Assembly (NCBI GenBank): GCA_902792435.1
Contig: CADAZN010000027.1
Location: 1 to 60,434, forward strand
Source: an uncultured Bacteroidales bacterium
GTDB lineage: Bacteria; Bacteroidota; Bacteroidia; Bacteroidales; Muribaculaceae
Length of the DNA stretch: 60,434 bases
Direction of reading: 5' to 3'
The position numbers and the translations under genes are program-made. The notes beneath the pieces were generated by a model. It had not been told where the DNA came from and did no database searches. It was given only the letters and a program-made list of their open reading frames with translations. Shown here piece by piece: positions 50,713 through 58,428 of this stretch. Within the stretch, counting starts at the first letter, position 1; every line of letters starts with the position of its first letter.

Positions 50713-52692
50713 AATAACCTCAACAAATTCGAGAGGCAGCAACTGTGGATTTCCATTAAAGATAGTTGCTACGCCATAAACGTCATAGGTCTTGTCATCG
50801 GTTGGGAATGTGATTCCAAAGCGATTGTAGATAGCAAGAGTCTCATCGCCAATTGTGAGTGTGTTGCCGCTGATGGTTGCGCCCTTAACAACGGCATAAA
50901 TGTTCTGGTTGTCAGCAAACTGGTTGATTGTGAGTTCCTGAGCAACGAGATCGGATGTCTCGGTAGCAGCTTGCATACCAGTCATGTTAGTCATCTCAAT
51001 GGTTCCATTGTAGTTAGTCTTCTTAGCGGTAAAGCCAGCGGGAATAACTTGACCCTTAGTGTAGGTTTGACCAGCATTACCATAAATCAGCACGCCACCA
51101 GTAGCATCCTGGGCAAAGAGATAGTAATTCTTTTGACCACTTACCACCAAGTTGCCATTGAACACGAATGTTGTGTTATCGGGAAGAGCATCAAACTCGG
51201 CTGCTGTAGAGATGCTTGGAGTCTTCACAAACTCTTTACTTGCAACTACCGAAGCATTGTTGTTGGTGTCGTAGGCAATGGCTTTAACGGTAGCACTCTC
51301 GGTGAGCTCAAATGGAGCGTTGTAAGCAGTTGACTGGTTGGTTGGCTCGGTGCCATCGGTAGTGTAGTAAATCAAAGCGCCATCGGTAGCGCAAGTGATA
51401 GTCACAGTGGTAGAGCCAATGAATGGCGTTTCACCGTTGATTACTGGAGCTGCAACATCTACTGCCTGGGCAACATAGTCAAGAGGCATAAACTGTGGAG
51501 TGTTGTAATAGCCAGTTACACCGATTATGTCGTAAACGCCACCATCGGTTGGAGCGGCTACACCGAAGCGGTCGTAGATAGTCACGCTCTCATCACCAAC
51601 ATGAGCTTTACCATCGGCGATGGTAGCACTACGGATAACAGCATATTTGAATGCATTGGCAAGAGTTACCTGAGCTGGTGTCATCTCCTCGGGAGCAAGG
51701 TCAGCCTGAGTGGTCGCTGCGGCAAGGCCAGCAGGGCTAGCAGCCTCGGGAGCGCCCTTAAATGTGGTCTTATTGGCAGTCCATCCACCAGGGATAACAT
51801 CAAGCTTGTTGTAAGTTTGACCTACACTGCCATAAATCAGAATACCACCAGTGGCATCTTGAGCATAGAGATAGCTATTCTTTTGACCACTTACTACCAA
51901 GTCACCAGTAAAGGTGCAAGCAGTGCCATCGGCAAGAGCATTAAACTCAGCTACAGTAGCTACAGCAGTAGGACCCGACTCTTTTACAAACTCTTTAGTT
52001 GCAATTAATGAATATTCTCCATTTTTATATCCAATAGCTTTAACAGTTGTTGTGTTCTTTAGGATAATAGGATTTCCATCATAAGCGGTAGAAGTGTTAT
52101 CAGGATCGCTTCCATCGAGTGTGTAATAGATTGTTGCCTCGGCTGTTGTGCACACCATTGTCACTTCGGTAGAAGATGTAAATGGTGTTGTGCCTTGAAT
52201 AATTGGAGTAGCAACAGTTGGAGCCGTTCCAGCAGTGTAATCAATGGTGATCTTTTTAATTCTAACCTGAGTTGTTGAAGCATTGGCGTTTCCAACTACA
52301 AATGAAGAAGCTCCAATTTCATAAACGCCTTCTGTTGCGGTCACTGTCTCACCATCAACTTTAACATAGATATTTGAATAATTCGCTCCTGTGAATTCAA
52401 AGGTAATACTATTGATAGTTGCACCATTTAATGATGATACTGTCAAAGTATTTCCGCCTTCAGCATTGCCATAAAGCCTAATATCGCCAGCTTGGTTGAG
52501 ACCAGGGAAATTGTTGCTTGCTCCTTTAGCACCAACAACCGACCATGCTGTTGCATCAAGGCCAAAGAGTGCCGCATCATTTCCACCTGTCATATTGGTG
52601 GTAGTTCCACCAGGATATTCCAGGTCAAAAGTTGCTGCCCACGCTCCTACAGCGAGCATAAGCATCATTAAAAGAGATAAAACTTTTTTCAT
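50269..52692 (-). CDS. Large secreted repeat protein (CHB_HEX-like and OB-like modules), paralogue 2
   Basis: 807 residues with the same architecture as the downstream neighbour: signal peptide (VLSLLMMLMLAVGAWA), a different N-terminal beta-sandwich (DLEYPGGTTTNMTGG), two CHB_HEX-like modules (ATIYYTLDGSDPDNTSTAY; ALIYYTTDGTEPTNQSTAY), two OB-like modules, a B-repeat-like segment and the same C-terminal sorting-type domain. Each gene has its own promoter and terminator, so the two can be regulated separately. Secretion, probably by the type IX route, is inferred from the tail. Function unknown. Confidence 0.75.
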   Translation of the reverse strand: MKKVLSLLMMLMLAVGAWAATFDLEYPGGTTTNMTGGNDAALFGLDATAWSVVGAKGASNNFPGLNQAGDIRLYGNAEGGNTLTVSSLNGATINSITFEFTGANYSNIYVKVDGETVTATEGVYEIGASSFVVGNANASTTQVRIKKITIDYTAGTAPTVATPIIQGTTPFTSSTEVTMVCTTAEATIYYTLDGSDPDNTSTAYDGNPIILKNTTTVKAIGYKNGEYSLIATKEFVKESGPTAVATVAEFNALADGTACTFTGDLVVSGQKNSYLYAQDATGGILIYGSVGQTYNKLDVIPGGWTANKTTFKGAPEAASPAGLAAATTQADLAPEEMTPAQVTLANAFKYAVIRSATIADGKAHVGDESVTIYDRFGVAAPTDGGVYDIIGVTGYYNTPQFMPLDYVAQAVDVAAPVINGETPFIGSTTVTITCATDGALIYYTTDGTEPTNQSTAYNAPFELTESATVKAIAYDTNNNASVVASKEFVKTPSISTAAEFDALPDNTTFVFNGNLVVSGQKNYYLFAQDATGGVLIYGNAGQTYTKGQVIPAGFTAKKTNYNGTIEMTNMTGMQAATETSDLVAQELTINQFADNQNIYAVVKGATISGNTLTIGDETLAIYNRFGITFPTDDKTYDVYGVATIFNGNPQLLPLEFVEVIENTITYEAEQEGGTIAVALADGTQVESGVTKVAAGAKVTITATPAEGYKLSELVVKCGDEVVEFDNEVTPGRAAETHTFTMPEGEVSIEATFEEETPTGIESLSMENVKSVRFYNIAGVESATPFNGVNIVVREMNDGSKSVIKVVK

Positions 52693-52784
52693 GAAACGTG
52701 TTTTTTAGAAATTAGTTATTAAGTTTTTTATCGCAATATGAAAGAAAGAATCAGGCACCAAAGCCACACCTCTTTTTCACATTG

Positions 52785-52815
52785 CAAATATATAAAAAAT
52801 ATCTTTCACATCAAA
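52785..52815 (-). promoter_or_regulatory. Promoter of paralogue 2
   Basis: On the minus strand TTTG (52812-52815), a 19-bp gap and TATATTTG (52785-52792): a good consensus match with a leader of about 85 nt. Confidence 0.65.
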
Positions 52816-52828
52816 ATAACAATCTATA

Positions 52829-52865
52829 AAGCCCCCGAAAGTTCAAACAAAACTCTCGGGGGCTT
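52829..52865 (-). terminator. Terminator of the 1073-residue oxidoreductase gene
   Basis: AAGCCCCCGA..AG pairs with CT.TCGGGGGCTT around a long loop, 28 bp after the stop. Confidence 0.75.
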
Positions 52866-52892
52866 ATTAACTTTCAGCTTATGGCTATCTTT

Positions 52893-55800
52893 TTATTGGA
52901 AAGCGTTCTCGCTTAGGCCCTTGCCGCCAATGGCGAGGTCCTTCATGTAGGCAGGAACTGGCTTGCCGAGATACTTGTCCACATAGAGCTTAGCCAAGTA
53001 CTGTCCGAGCATAAAGCCATGTCCACGCAGACCAGTGAGGAGTCCTACCTCAGGATCGATGATGTAACGTGGCTCGATGTAGTAGCCTGCCCAAACGGCA
53101 TGGAAGCCAACTTGCGCAAGGTTAGGAATCCACTGAGCAAACATCTCGCTTACAATCTTGAGGAATGCCTCGCTATTGTACTTCAGGTTCTGGCGTGCCT
53201 CATAGGGGTCACAGTCGGGCGAAGCGCAACCAATGATTTGTCCGGTGTGCAGGAACTGCTGTCCATACACTGCATTGAAGCCCTTGTAGTGACGACGGTC
53301 GATTATCATGTCGAGCGAGTCGCCATTGACGCCCATGTTAGGCAGACGACGGGTGATGAATGCCTGATGCTTAACAGGGAAGAGCTGAGTGTCGATACCA
53401 AGCATGTCGGTAAACTTCTCAGAGCCCCATCCCATGGCATTAACAAAGTGGTCGCAGGTGAATTCCACGTAGTGCTTGTCGTGACGACGCACTAGCACAC
53501 GGAATTTGTCGCCAGCTTTCTCCACGTGCAGAACTTCGCAGTCCTCGAGCACTTCGCCGCCATGCTGCTTGCCCACGGTGCGCACATACTCGATAGTGCG
53601 TCCTGGAGTTGCCTGCCAGCAGTTCTCTGAAATCAACGCGTGGCTATAGATGTTATCGTTGGGATTCCAGTAAGGTGAAATCTCCTTGGTGAAGTCTTTG
53701 CGATCAATCATGTAGGCCTCGCTCCAAGCACGTGAAGCATCAAGTGAGCGATAGGTTGCATCATCGTGCACAAGGTTGACATAGCGGGTCATCTTCAGGT
53801 CGATGTTGCAGTGCTCCTGGTCGTCACGGAAGATTTCCAAGTTGTGCATAGCGATGTCACTGATGTCGGGGTTAGAGAACGCGGGGCGTCCACCACCGAT
53901 GCAGCGCCAAGTCGAGCCGCGGTCGTAGTTGACCAGAATTACACGCTTGCCAGCCTCGGCAAAGTAGCGGAATGCCGCACTACCAGCCATACCACCTCCA
54001 GCAACGAGGATTTCGGTCTCGGCTTTCTCAATTACTGAGCCATGCTCAAAGATGAAGGTCTCCTTGGTCTCACCATTGTAGACATCACCCAGAGTCACCT
54101 GGTTAGCGAGTGGCGCACGTGGTGTGCTATCGCCTGTCACCTCGATGCCGTGAGCACGCAGAATCTGTTTTGCGCGCGATACGCATCGTTTGCCGCGGCA
54201 AGGACCCATACCCATGCGGGTGGTGTGCTTGAGCTCGTCTACCGAGATATATTTGCGGTCGCCAACTACGGCGAGCAGTGTCTTCACATCCACATCCTCG
54301 CAGTGGCAAACGAATGCCTTGCCCTCCTCGGGATTGGTAAGAGGACGCAAGTTCAGTGGCTCGGGATAACGCTCCTTAAGGATGAAGCCATTCACCTTGT
54401 TCAGATCGTCAACCTTAGTGGCTTTGACACGTGCCACATTGGTCTTATTGTCCTTCTTGAGCACTTTCTCGATGGTGCCTTCGCCCACCTTGGCTCCGTT
54501 GTCATCAACCAAGAACACCTCTTTGCCCTCTTCTACCTCATATTCTACTGGCAGGAACATTACATTCTTGCGCTTGTCGTAGCCGAAGATTGCCAGGCCA
54601 GGACAATGGTTCACACACTGCATACAGCCTATACACTTGTTGTAATCAACCATTGGCACCGACGATGTGGTTGGCTTGCTAATAGCGCCCTGTGGACATG
54701 AGAACGTACATGGGTTGCAAGCAAAGCCATACAAGCAGTTAATCTTCACGTAGGGTTTGGCTGCCATGCGCTCCTCATCGGGGAGGCGAGGCTCGTCGAG
54801 CAGACGAACGGGACGCTGCTGTGAGTCGATATACTGGCGTGAAACTTCGAGATAATCCTCATAGGGGAAACGAAGTCCCATCTCCTGAGCGACCTCATAG
54901 GCTACCTGCTTGCCACGGAGCACAGCACTAGTACCCTCGCCAATGCGAACGGCATCACCAGCGCCATAAACGTTGCGGCCAAATACCGAGCGGCCCTTAA
55001 CTAGCAGTTGATTGTCAGGAATAAGACCAGTACAGATGTTGATGATGTCGATATCATCGATTACTTGCTCGGTGCCTGGAATTGGTTGGAAGTTGCGGCA
55101 CTCGGCAATCACAGCACCGGTAACACCAGTATAGTCTTCGTTAGGAATTGCGCGGATGAGCACATGCGAAGTCATGATGGGGATACCCAAACGGCGCACG
55201 CGGTTGGCCTGCACGGGGAATCCACCCTCGTGGTCCATGCCCTCGATAATGGCTTTGATGGTTGCGCCAGCTTGCATTGCCTGATAGCTTGTGAGGTAGC
55301 CAATGTTACCGGCACCCACTGTGAGCACGCGCTTGCCAAGCAAGGTGTGCTCCTGGTTCATCATCTTCTGGAACACAGCAGCGGTGTAAACGCCAGGCAC
55401 ATCATCGTTCTCAAACACTGGCATGAAGGGCACAGCACCTGTAGCCACCACCAGATGGTCGGCGTCGATGTAGCTCACCTCTTGGGTGACGATGTTCTTC
55501 AGAGCTATGCGACGGCCTTCGAGCAAGTCCCACACGGTGTTGTTGAGCAAGATGCCGTCGTGGTTGTCGCCAGCAAGTGTCTTAGCGATATCAAAGCCAC
55601 GCATACCACCAAACTTCTGCTCCTTTTCAAAGAAGAAGAACTGGTGGGTTTGCATATTGAACTGACCACCCTCGGTCGCGTTGTTATCCACTACAATGTT
55701 GGGAATGCCCAGCGCAGTGAGCTGCTCGCGGCATGCCAGTCCGGCAGGGCCACCACCAATGATGGCAACTGTAGTCTTGTAGATCTTTGTCTCACGTGCT

Positions 55801-56114
55801 GCACTGGTTTTGCCCTCGGGCATGTAGTCCTTAGGTATCTCGCGCACCTCTTTCACTCCGTCAACATTGGTGATACAGATGCGACGCACCTGACCGTCGA
55901 CAAGCATTTCGCAGGCGCCACACTTGCCAATACCGCATTCCAGACTGCGATTTCGCCCGGTGGTACTGTGGCTGTGCACAATTAATCCTGCTTGATGAAG
56001 AGCGGCAGCAATGGTTTTACCTTTTTGACCGCGAACGGTTCTTCCTTCAAATTGGAATTCCACGAATTCTTCTTTTGGAAGATCAAGAATAGGGTGATTT
56101 TCAATTTTATACAT
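52893..56114 (-). CDS. Single-chain multi-centre flavo-iron-sulfur oxidoreductase (HcnABC/LhpBEF-like fusion)
   Basis: 1073 residues with, in order: a SoxA/HcnA-type [2Fe-2S] domain (about 15-95; ECGIGKCGACEM then RRIC); a pyridine-nucleotide FAD oxidoreductase (about 110-440; IIGGGPAGLA, VGAGNIG, NVYGAGDAV); a two-cluster ferredoxin-like segment (about 470-520; CNPCTFSC and CIGCMQCVNHCPG); a BFD-like [2Fe-2S] segment (CHCEDVDV then CRGKRC, about 613-650); and a D-amino-acid-oxidase-type FAD domain (about 700-1040; LVAGGGMAGSAA, LRGHGFMLG). Separate subunits with these folds form hydrogen cyanide synthase, opine oxidases and D-hydroxyproline dehydrogenase. A dehydrogenase for a secondary amine or imino acid is likely. 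No signal; cytoplasmic. Substrate unknown. Confidence 0.85.
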   Translation of the reverse strand: MYKIENHPILDLPKEEFVEFQFEGRTVRGQKGKTIAAALHQAGLIVHSHSTTGRNRSLECGIGKCGACEMLVDGQVRRICITNVDGVKEVREIPKDYMPEGKTSAARETKIYKTTVAIIGGGPAGLACREQLTALGIPNIVVDNNATEGGQFNMQTHQFFFFEKEQKFGGMRGFDIAKTLAGDNHDGILLNNTVWDLLEGRRIALKNIVTQEVSYIDADHLVVATGAVPFMPVFENDDVPGVYTAAVFQKMMNQEHTLLGKRVLTVGAGNIGYLTSYQAMQAGATIKAIIEGMDHEGGFPVQANRVRRLGIPIMTSHVLIRAIPNEDYTGVTGAVIAECRNFQPIPGTEQVIDDIDIINICTGLIPDNQLLVKGRSVFGRNVYGAGDAVRIGEGTSAVLRGKQVAYEVAQEMGLRFPYEDYLEVSRQYIDSQQRPVRLLDEPRLPDEERMAAKPYVKINCLYGFACNPCTFSCPQGAISKPTTSSVPMVDYNKCIGCMQCVNHCPGLAIFGYDKRKNVMFLPVEYEVEEGKEVFLVDDNGAKVGEGTIEKVLKKDNKTNVARVKATKVDDLNKVNGFILKERYPEPLNLRPLTNPEEGKAFVCHCEDVDVKTLLAVVGDRKYISVDELKHTTRMGMGPCRGKRCVSRAKQILRAHGIEVTGDSTPRAPLANQVTLGDVYNGETKETFIFEHGSVIEKAETEILVAGGGMAGSAAFRYFAEAGKRVILVNYDRGSTWRCIGGGRPAFSNPDISDIAMHNLEIFRDDQEHCNIDLKMTRYVNLVHDDATYRSLDASRAWSEAYMIDRKDFTKEISPYWNPNDNIYSHALISENCWQATPGRTIEYVRTVGKQHGGEVLEDCEVLHVEKAGDKFRVLVRRHDKHYVEFTCDHFVNAMGWGSEKFTDMLGIDTQLFPVKHQAFITRRLPNMGVNGDSLDMIIDRRHYKGFNAVYGQQFLHTGQIIGCASPDCDPYEARQNLKYNSEAFLKIVSEMFAQWIPNLAQVGFHAVWAGYYIEPRYIIDPEVGLLTGLRGHGFMLGQYLAKLYVDKYLGKPVPAYMKDLAIGGKGLSENAFQ

Positions 56115-56473
56115 AATGAATGGTTTTATGGTTATTGTTTTTTATTCAGCAATAGTGTATTGTATTTTGAGGTAGTTAAGTAAACAAAAAAATAATCCTC
56201 AAATAATAGGCCATGAGAATAGTATGTAATATAGATGTGCACAAAGATAGCATTTTTTTGTAAATTTCGTATGAAACTACTAAAATTATTGAGAAAATTT
56301 AACGGCAACGACAATTAAGTAGCCAATTAATCATTTTGGCAACACGGCAATAATCGTTCCTCACATTCAACTAAATTGGCACTAAAACTTGCAAAGAACA
56401 TTTTTTTTAGCGAGATTTGCACAATAATAATCACCAATGGGATGTTCTTCTATTCCCTTAACCTGTAATATCT
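56115..56473. other. 359-bp divergent intergenic region
   Basis: AT-rich. On the minus strand TATCTTTG (56242-56249) is a likely -7 element for the oxidoreductase, with a leader of about 120 nt. No clear promoter is seen for the amylase gene, and no structured RNA or ORF is recognised. Confidence 0.5.
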
Positions 56474-57892
56474 ATGTTCACAAAATTCAAACACCTTGCC
56501 CTCGCTTCTATGCTGATGCTCCTGGCGTCGGCCACCAATGTGGAAGCACAAAACATCAATTCAGCGGGCAACAACGAGATTATCCTCCATGCCTGGTCAT
56601 GGTCATTCAACACAATATCCGATCATCTGCAAGAAATCAAAGACGCCGGCTTTACAATCGTGCAGACATCGCCCATCAACGAGTGTTACGTGGGCGACAA
56701 CGGCGGGCGTCAGCTCTTTGGCAACGGCAAGTGGTACTACCACTACCAGCCCACCGACTGGACTATCGGCAACTACCAACTTGGCACTCGCGATGAGTTC
56801 AAAGCCATGTGCGAGAAGGCCAGCAGCCTAGGCTTGCGCGTGATTGTCGACGTTCTCCCCAACCACACCGTGATTGACCGCACCCACATCAACGCACGCC
56901 TCGACAGCGCAGTAAACGGGCGCCAAAACCTGTTTCACGCCAACGGACTTTGGCCCATCGCCGACTATAGCGACCGCTACCAATGCACTACTGGCGAGAT
57001 GGGAAAACTCCCCGACGTGAACACCGAGAACCCCGACTTCCAGTATTACTACATGCAATATGTGAACGATGTGCTAGCATGCGGAGCCCGAGGCTTCCGC
57101 TACGACACCGCCAAGCACATTGGTCTGCCCGACGAACCTCGCGACCCCAAATCGCCCGAAAACGACTTCTGGGATGTTGCTACCGGCCGCAAAGCGGTGA
57201 AAGGCTTACGACTCTCAATCCCTCGCGACCAGCTCTTCATCTACGGCGAGGTGCTGCAAGACAGGAACGTCCCCGAGCAAGGCTATGCCGAGTATATGGA
57301 TCTCACTGCCAGCAACTATGGCTGGGTGCTGCGCAATATCCTCAACAAGCACAACGCCAAGGAAGGCGACCTGCTCAACTGGCACCACAGCGTCGATCCC
57401 GCCCACCTGGTAACTTGGGTTGAGTCGCACGACACCTATTGCAACGCCCATGAGTCGGCTTGCATGAGCGACGAACTCATTCGCCTGGGATGGGTATTCC
57501 TCACTGCACGCAAGCATGGCACTCCCCTCTTCTACTCACGCCCCCACGGTAGCACACGCGACAACTACTGGGGCGACAATGAGATTGGCAAAGTAGGCAA
57601 CGATGAATTCAAGCACCCAGTGGTGCGTGCTGTCAATGAGTTCCGTCACATCAACGCCGACCAGCCCGAGAACATCATCTTCAGCGACAACGGCAAGCAA
57701 ATCATTGTTGAGCGAGGCAAAAAAGCCGCTGTAATAATCAACCTCGACGAACAGGAAGCCACAGTGACAATACCTGTAACCGTTGAGAACGGCAAATACC
57801 GCGACACAGTAACCAACCAACAACTGCAAGTGAAAAAAGGCATCCTCACCGCCACCCTCGCTCCCATGACAGCCTACATCCTCACCAAGTAA
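56474..57892 (+). CDS. Secreted alpha-amylase (GH13)
   Basis: The 472-residue protein has a signal peptide (LALASMLMLLASATNVEA) and a GH13 barrel beginning EIILHAWSWSFNTISDHL. Conserved regions: VIVDVLPNH, GFRYDTAKH (nucleophile Asp, about 210), IYGEVL (acid/base Glu, about 259) and VESHDTY (third Asp, about 320), then a C-terminal beta domain. All catalytic residues are present, so it should cut alpha-1,4-glucans such as starch. No Sus genes adjoin it. Confidence 0.92.
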   Translation: MFTKFKHLALASMLMLLASATNVEAQNINSAGNNEIILHAWSWSFNTISDHLQEIKDAGFTIVQTSPINECYVGDNGGRQLFGNGKWYYHYQPTDWTIGNYQLGTRDEFKAMCEKASSLGLRVIVDVLPNHTVIDRTHINARLDSAVNGRQNLFHANGLWPIADYSDRYQCTTGEMGKLPDVNTENPDFQYYYMQYVNDVLACGARGFRYDTAKHIGLPDEPRDPKSPENDFWDVATGRKAVKGLRLSIPRDQLFIYGEVLQDRNVPEQGYAEYMDLTASNYGWVLRNILNKHNAKEGDLLNWHHSVDPAHLVTWVESHDTYCNAHESACMSDELIRLGWVFLTARKHGTPLFYSRPHGSTRDNYWGDNEIGKVGNDEFKHPVVRAVNEFRHINADQPENIIFSDNGKQIIVERGKKAAVIINLDEQEATVTIPVTVENGKYRDTVTNQQLQVKKGILTATLAPMTAYILTK

Positions 57893-57920
57893 AACACCAA
57901 CAAAAAATACCCCAAAAACA

Positions 57921-57961
57921 AAAAGAGACATCCCACTGATTTCAGCGGGATATCTTTTTTT
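57921..57961. terminator. Shared terminator of amylase gene and tRNA-Leu
   Basis: AGA-c-ATCCC-a-CTG pairs with CAG-c-GGGAT-a-TCT around ATTT, with T-runs on both strands. Confidence 0.75.
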
Positions 57962-57963
57962 AA

Positions 57964-58048
57964 TGGTGCGCCTGATAGGACTCGAACCTACACAACTTGC
58001 GTTACTAGATCCTAAGTCTAGCGCGTCTACCAATTTCGCCACAGGCGC
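57964..58048 (-). tRNA. tRNA-Leu (anticodon UAG)
   Basis: An 85-nt tRNA with encoded CCA. The acceptor arm GCGCCTG/CAGGCGC is perfect, the anticodon stem CTAGA/TCTAG encloses CTTAGGA (anticodon TAG, reads CUA and CUN), the variable arm is long as in class II tRNAs, and the T-loop is GGTTCGAGTCC. Confidence 0.97.
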
Positions 58049-58116
58049 GGGCTTTGAGTGTAGAAAACTCAACAATTCCACAGCAAGCCAATGCTCACTT
58101 TTTGAAATTGCGGGTG

Positions 58117-58146
58117 CAAAGATAGTCATTTTTTTTGAACTGCAAA
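58117..58146 (-). promoter_or_regulatory. Promoter of tRNA-Leu
   Basis: On the minus strand TTTG (58143-58146), an 18-bp gap and TATCTTTG (58117-58124), about 65 bp before the tRNA 5' end. Confidence 0.65.
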
Positions 58147-58348
58147 ACAATCATCGTCATTTTCTTCGCACATTGAAAAAAATCGGTTTTTTTTGAAACT
58201 TTTTCCTCACTTGTTGCGTCTAATGTGTGAAAACCGTTTATTGGAGACAAATAACGGCAAAAATCTCACTTTTTTCATTAATTATGACTACCTTTTAGAT
58301 AAATTAGGCTGCGACTCGGTAATAAAAATGAAAATCTTAGCTTTTCAT

Positions 58349-58379
58349 TTTGTATTTCTCTCGGCTTGCAGTAATTTTG
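58349..58379 (+). promoter_or_regulatory. Promoter of the M13 peptidase gene
   Basis: TTTG (58349-58352), a 19-bp gap and TAATTTTG (58372-58379), about 50 bp before the ATG. The rest of the 58049-58428 gap shows nothing else recognised. Confidence 0.7.
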
Positions 58380-58428
58380 CAAATATTTGAGTTTAACTAA
58401 TTTTCAACTTAATTATAAAACAACTATT

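Noticed and set aside
50191-51333. 380-codon plus-strand ORF opposite the second secreted paralogue
   Set aside because: Antisense of a repeat-rich, stop-poor gene; no signal or domain of its own.
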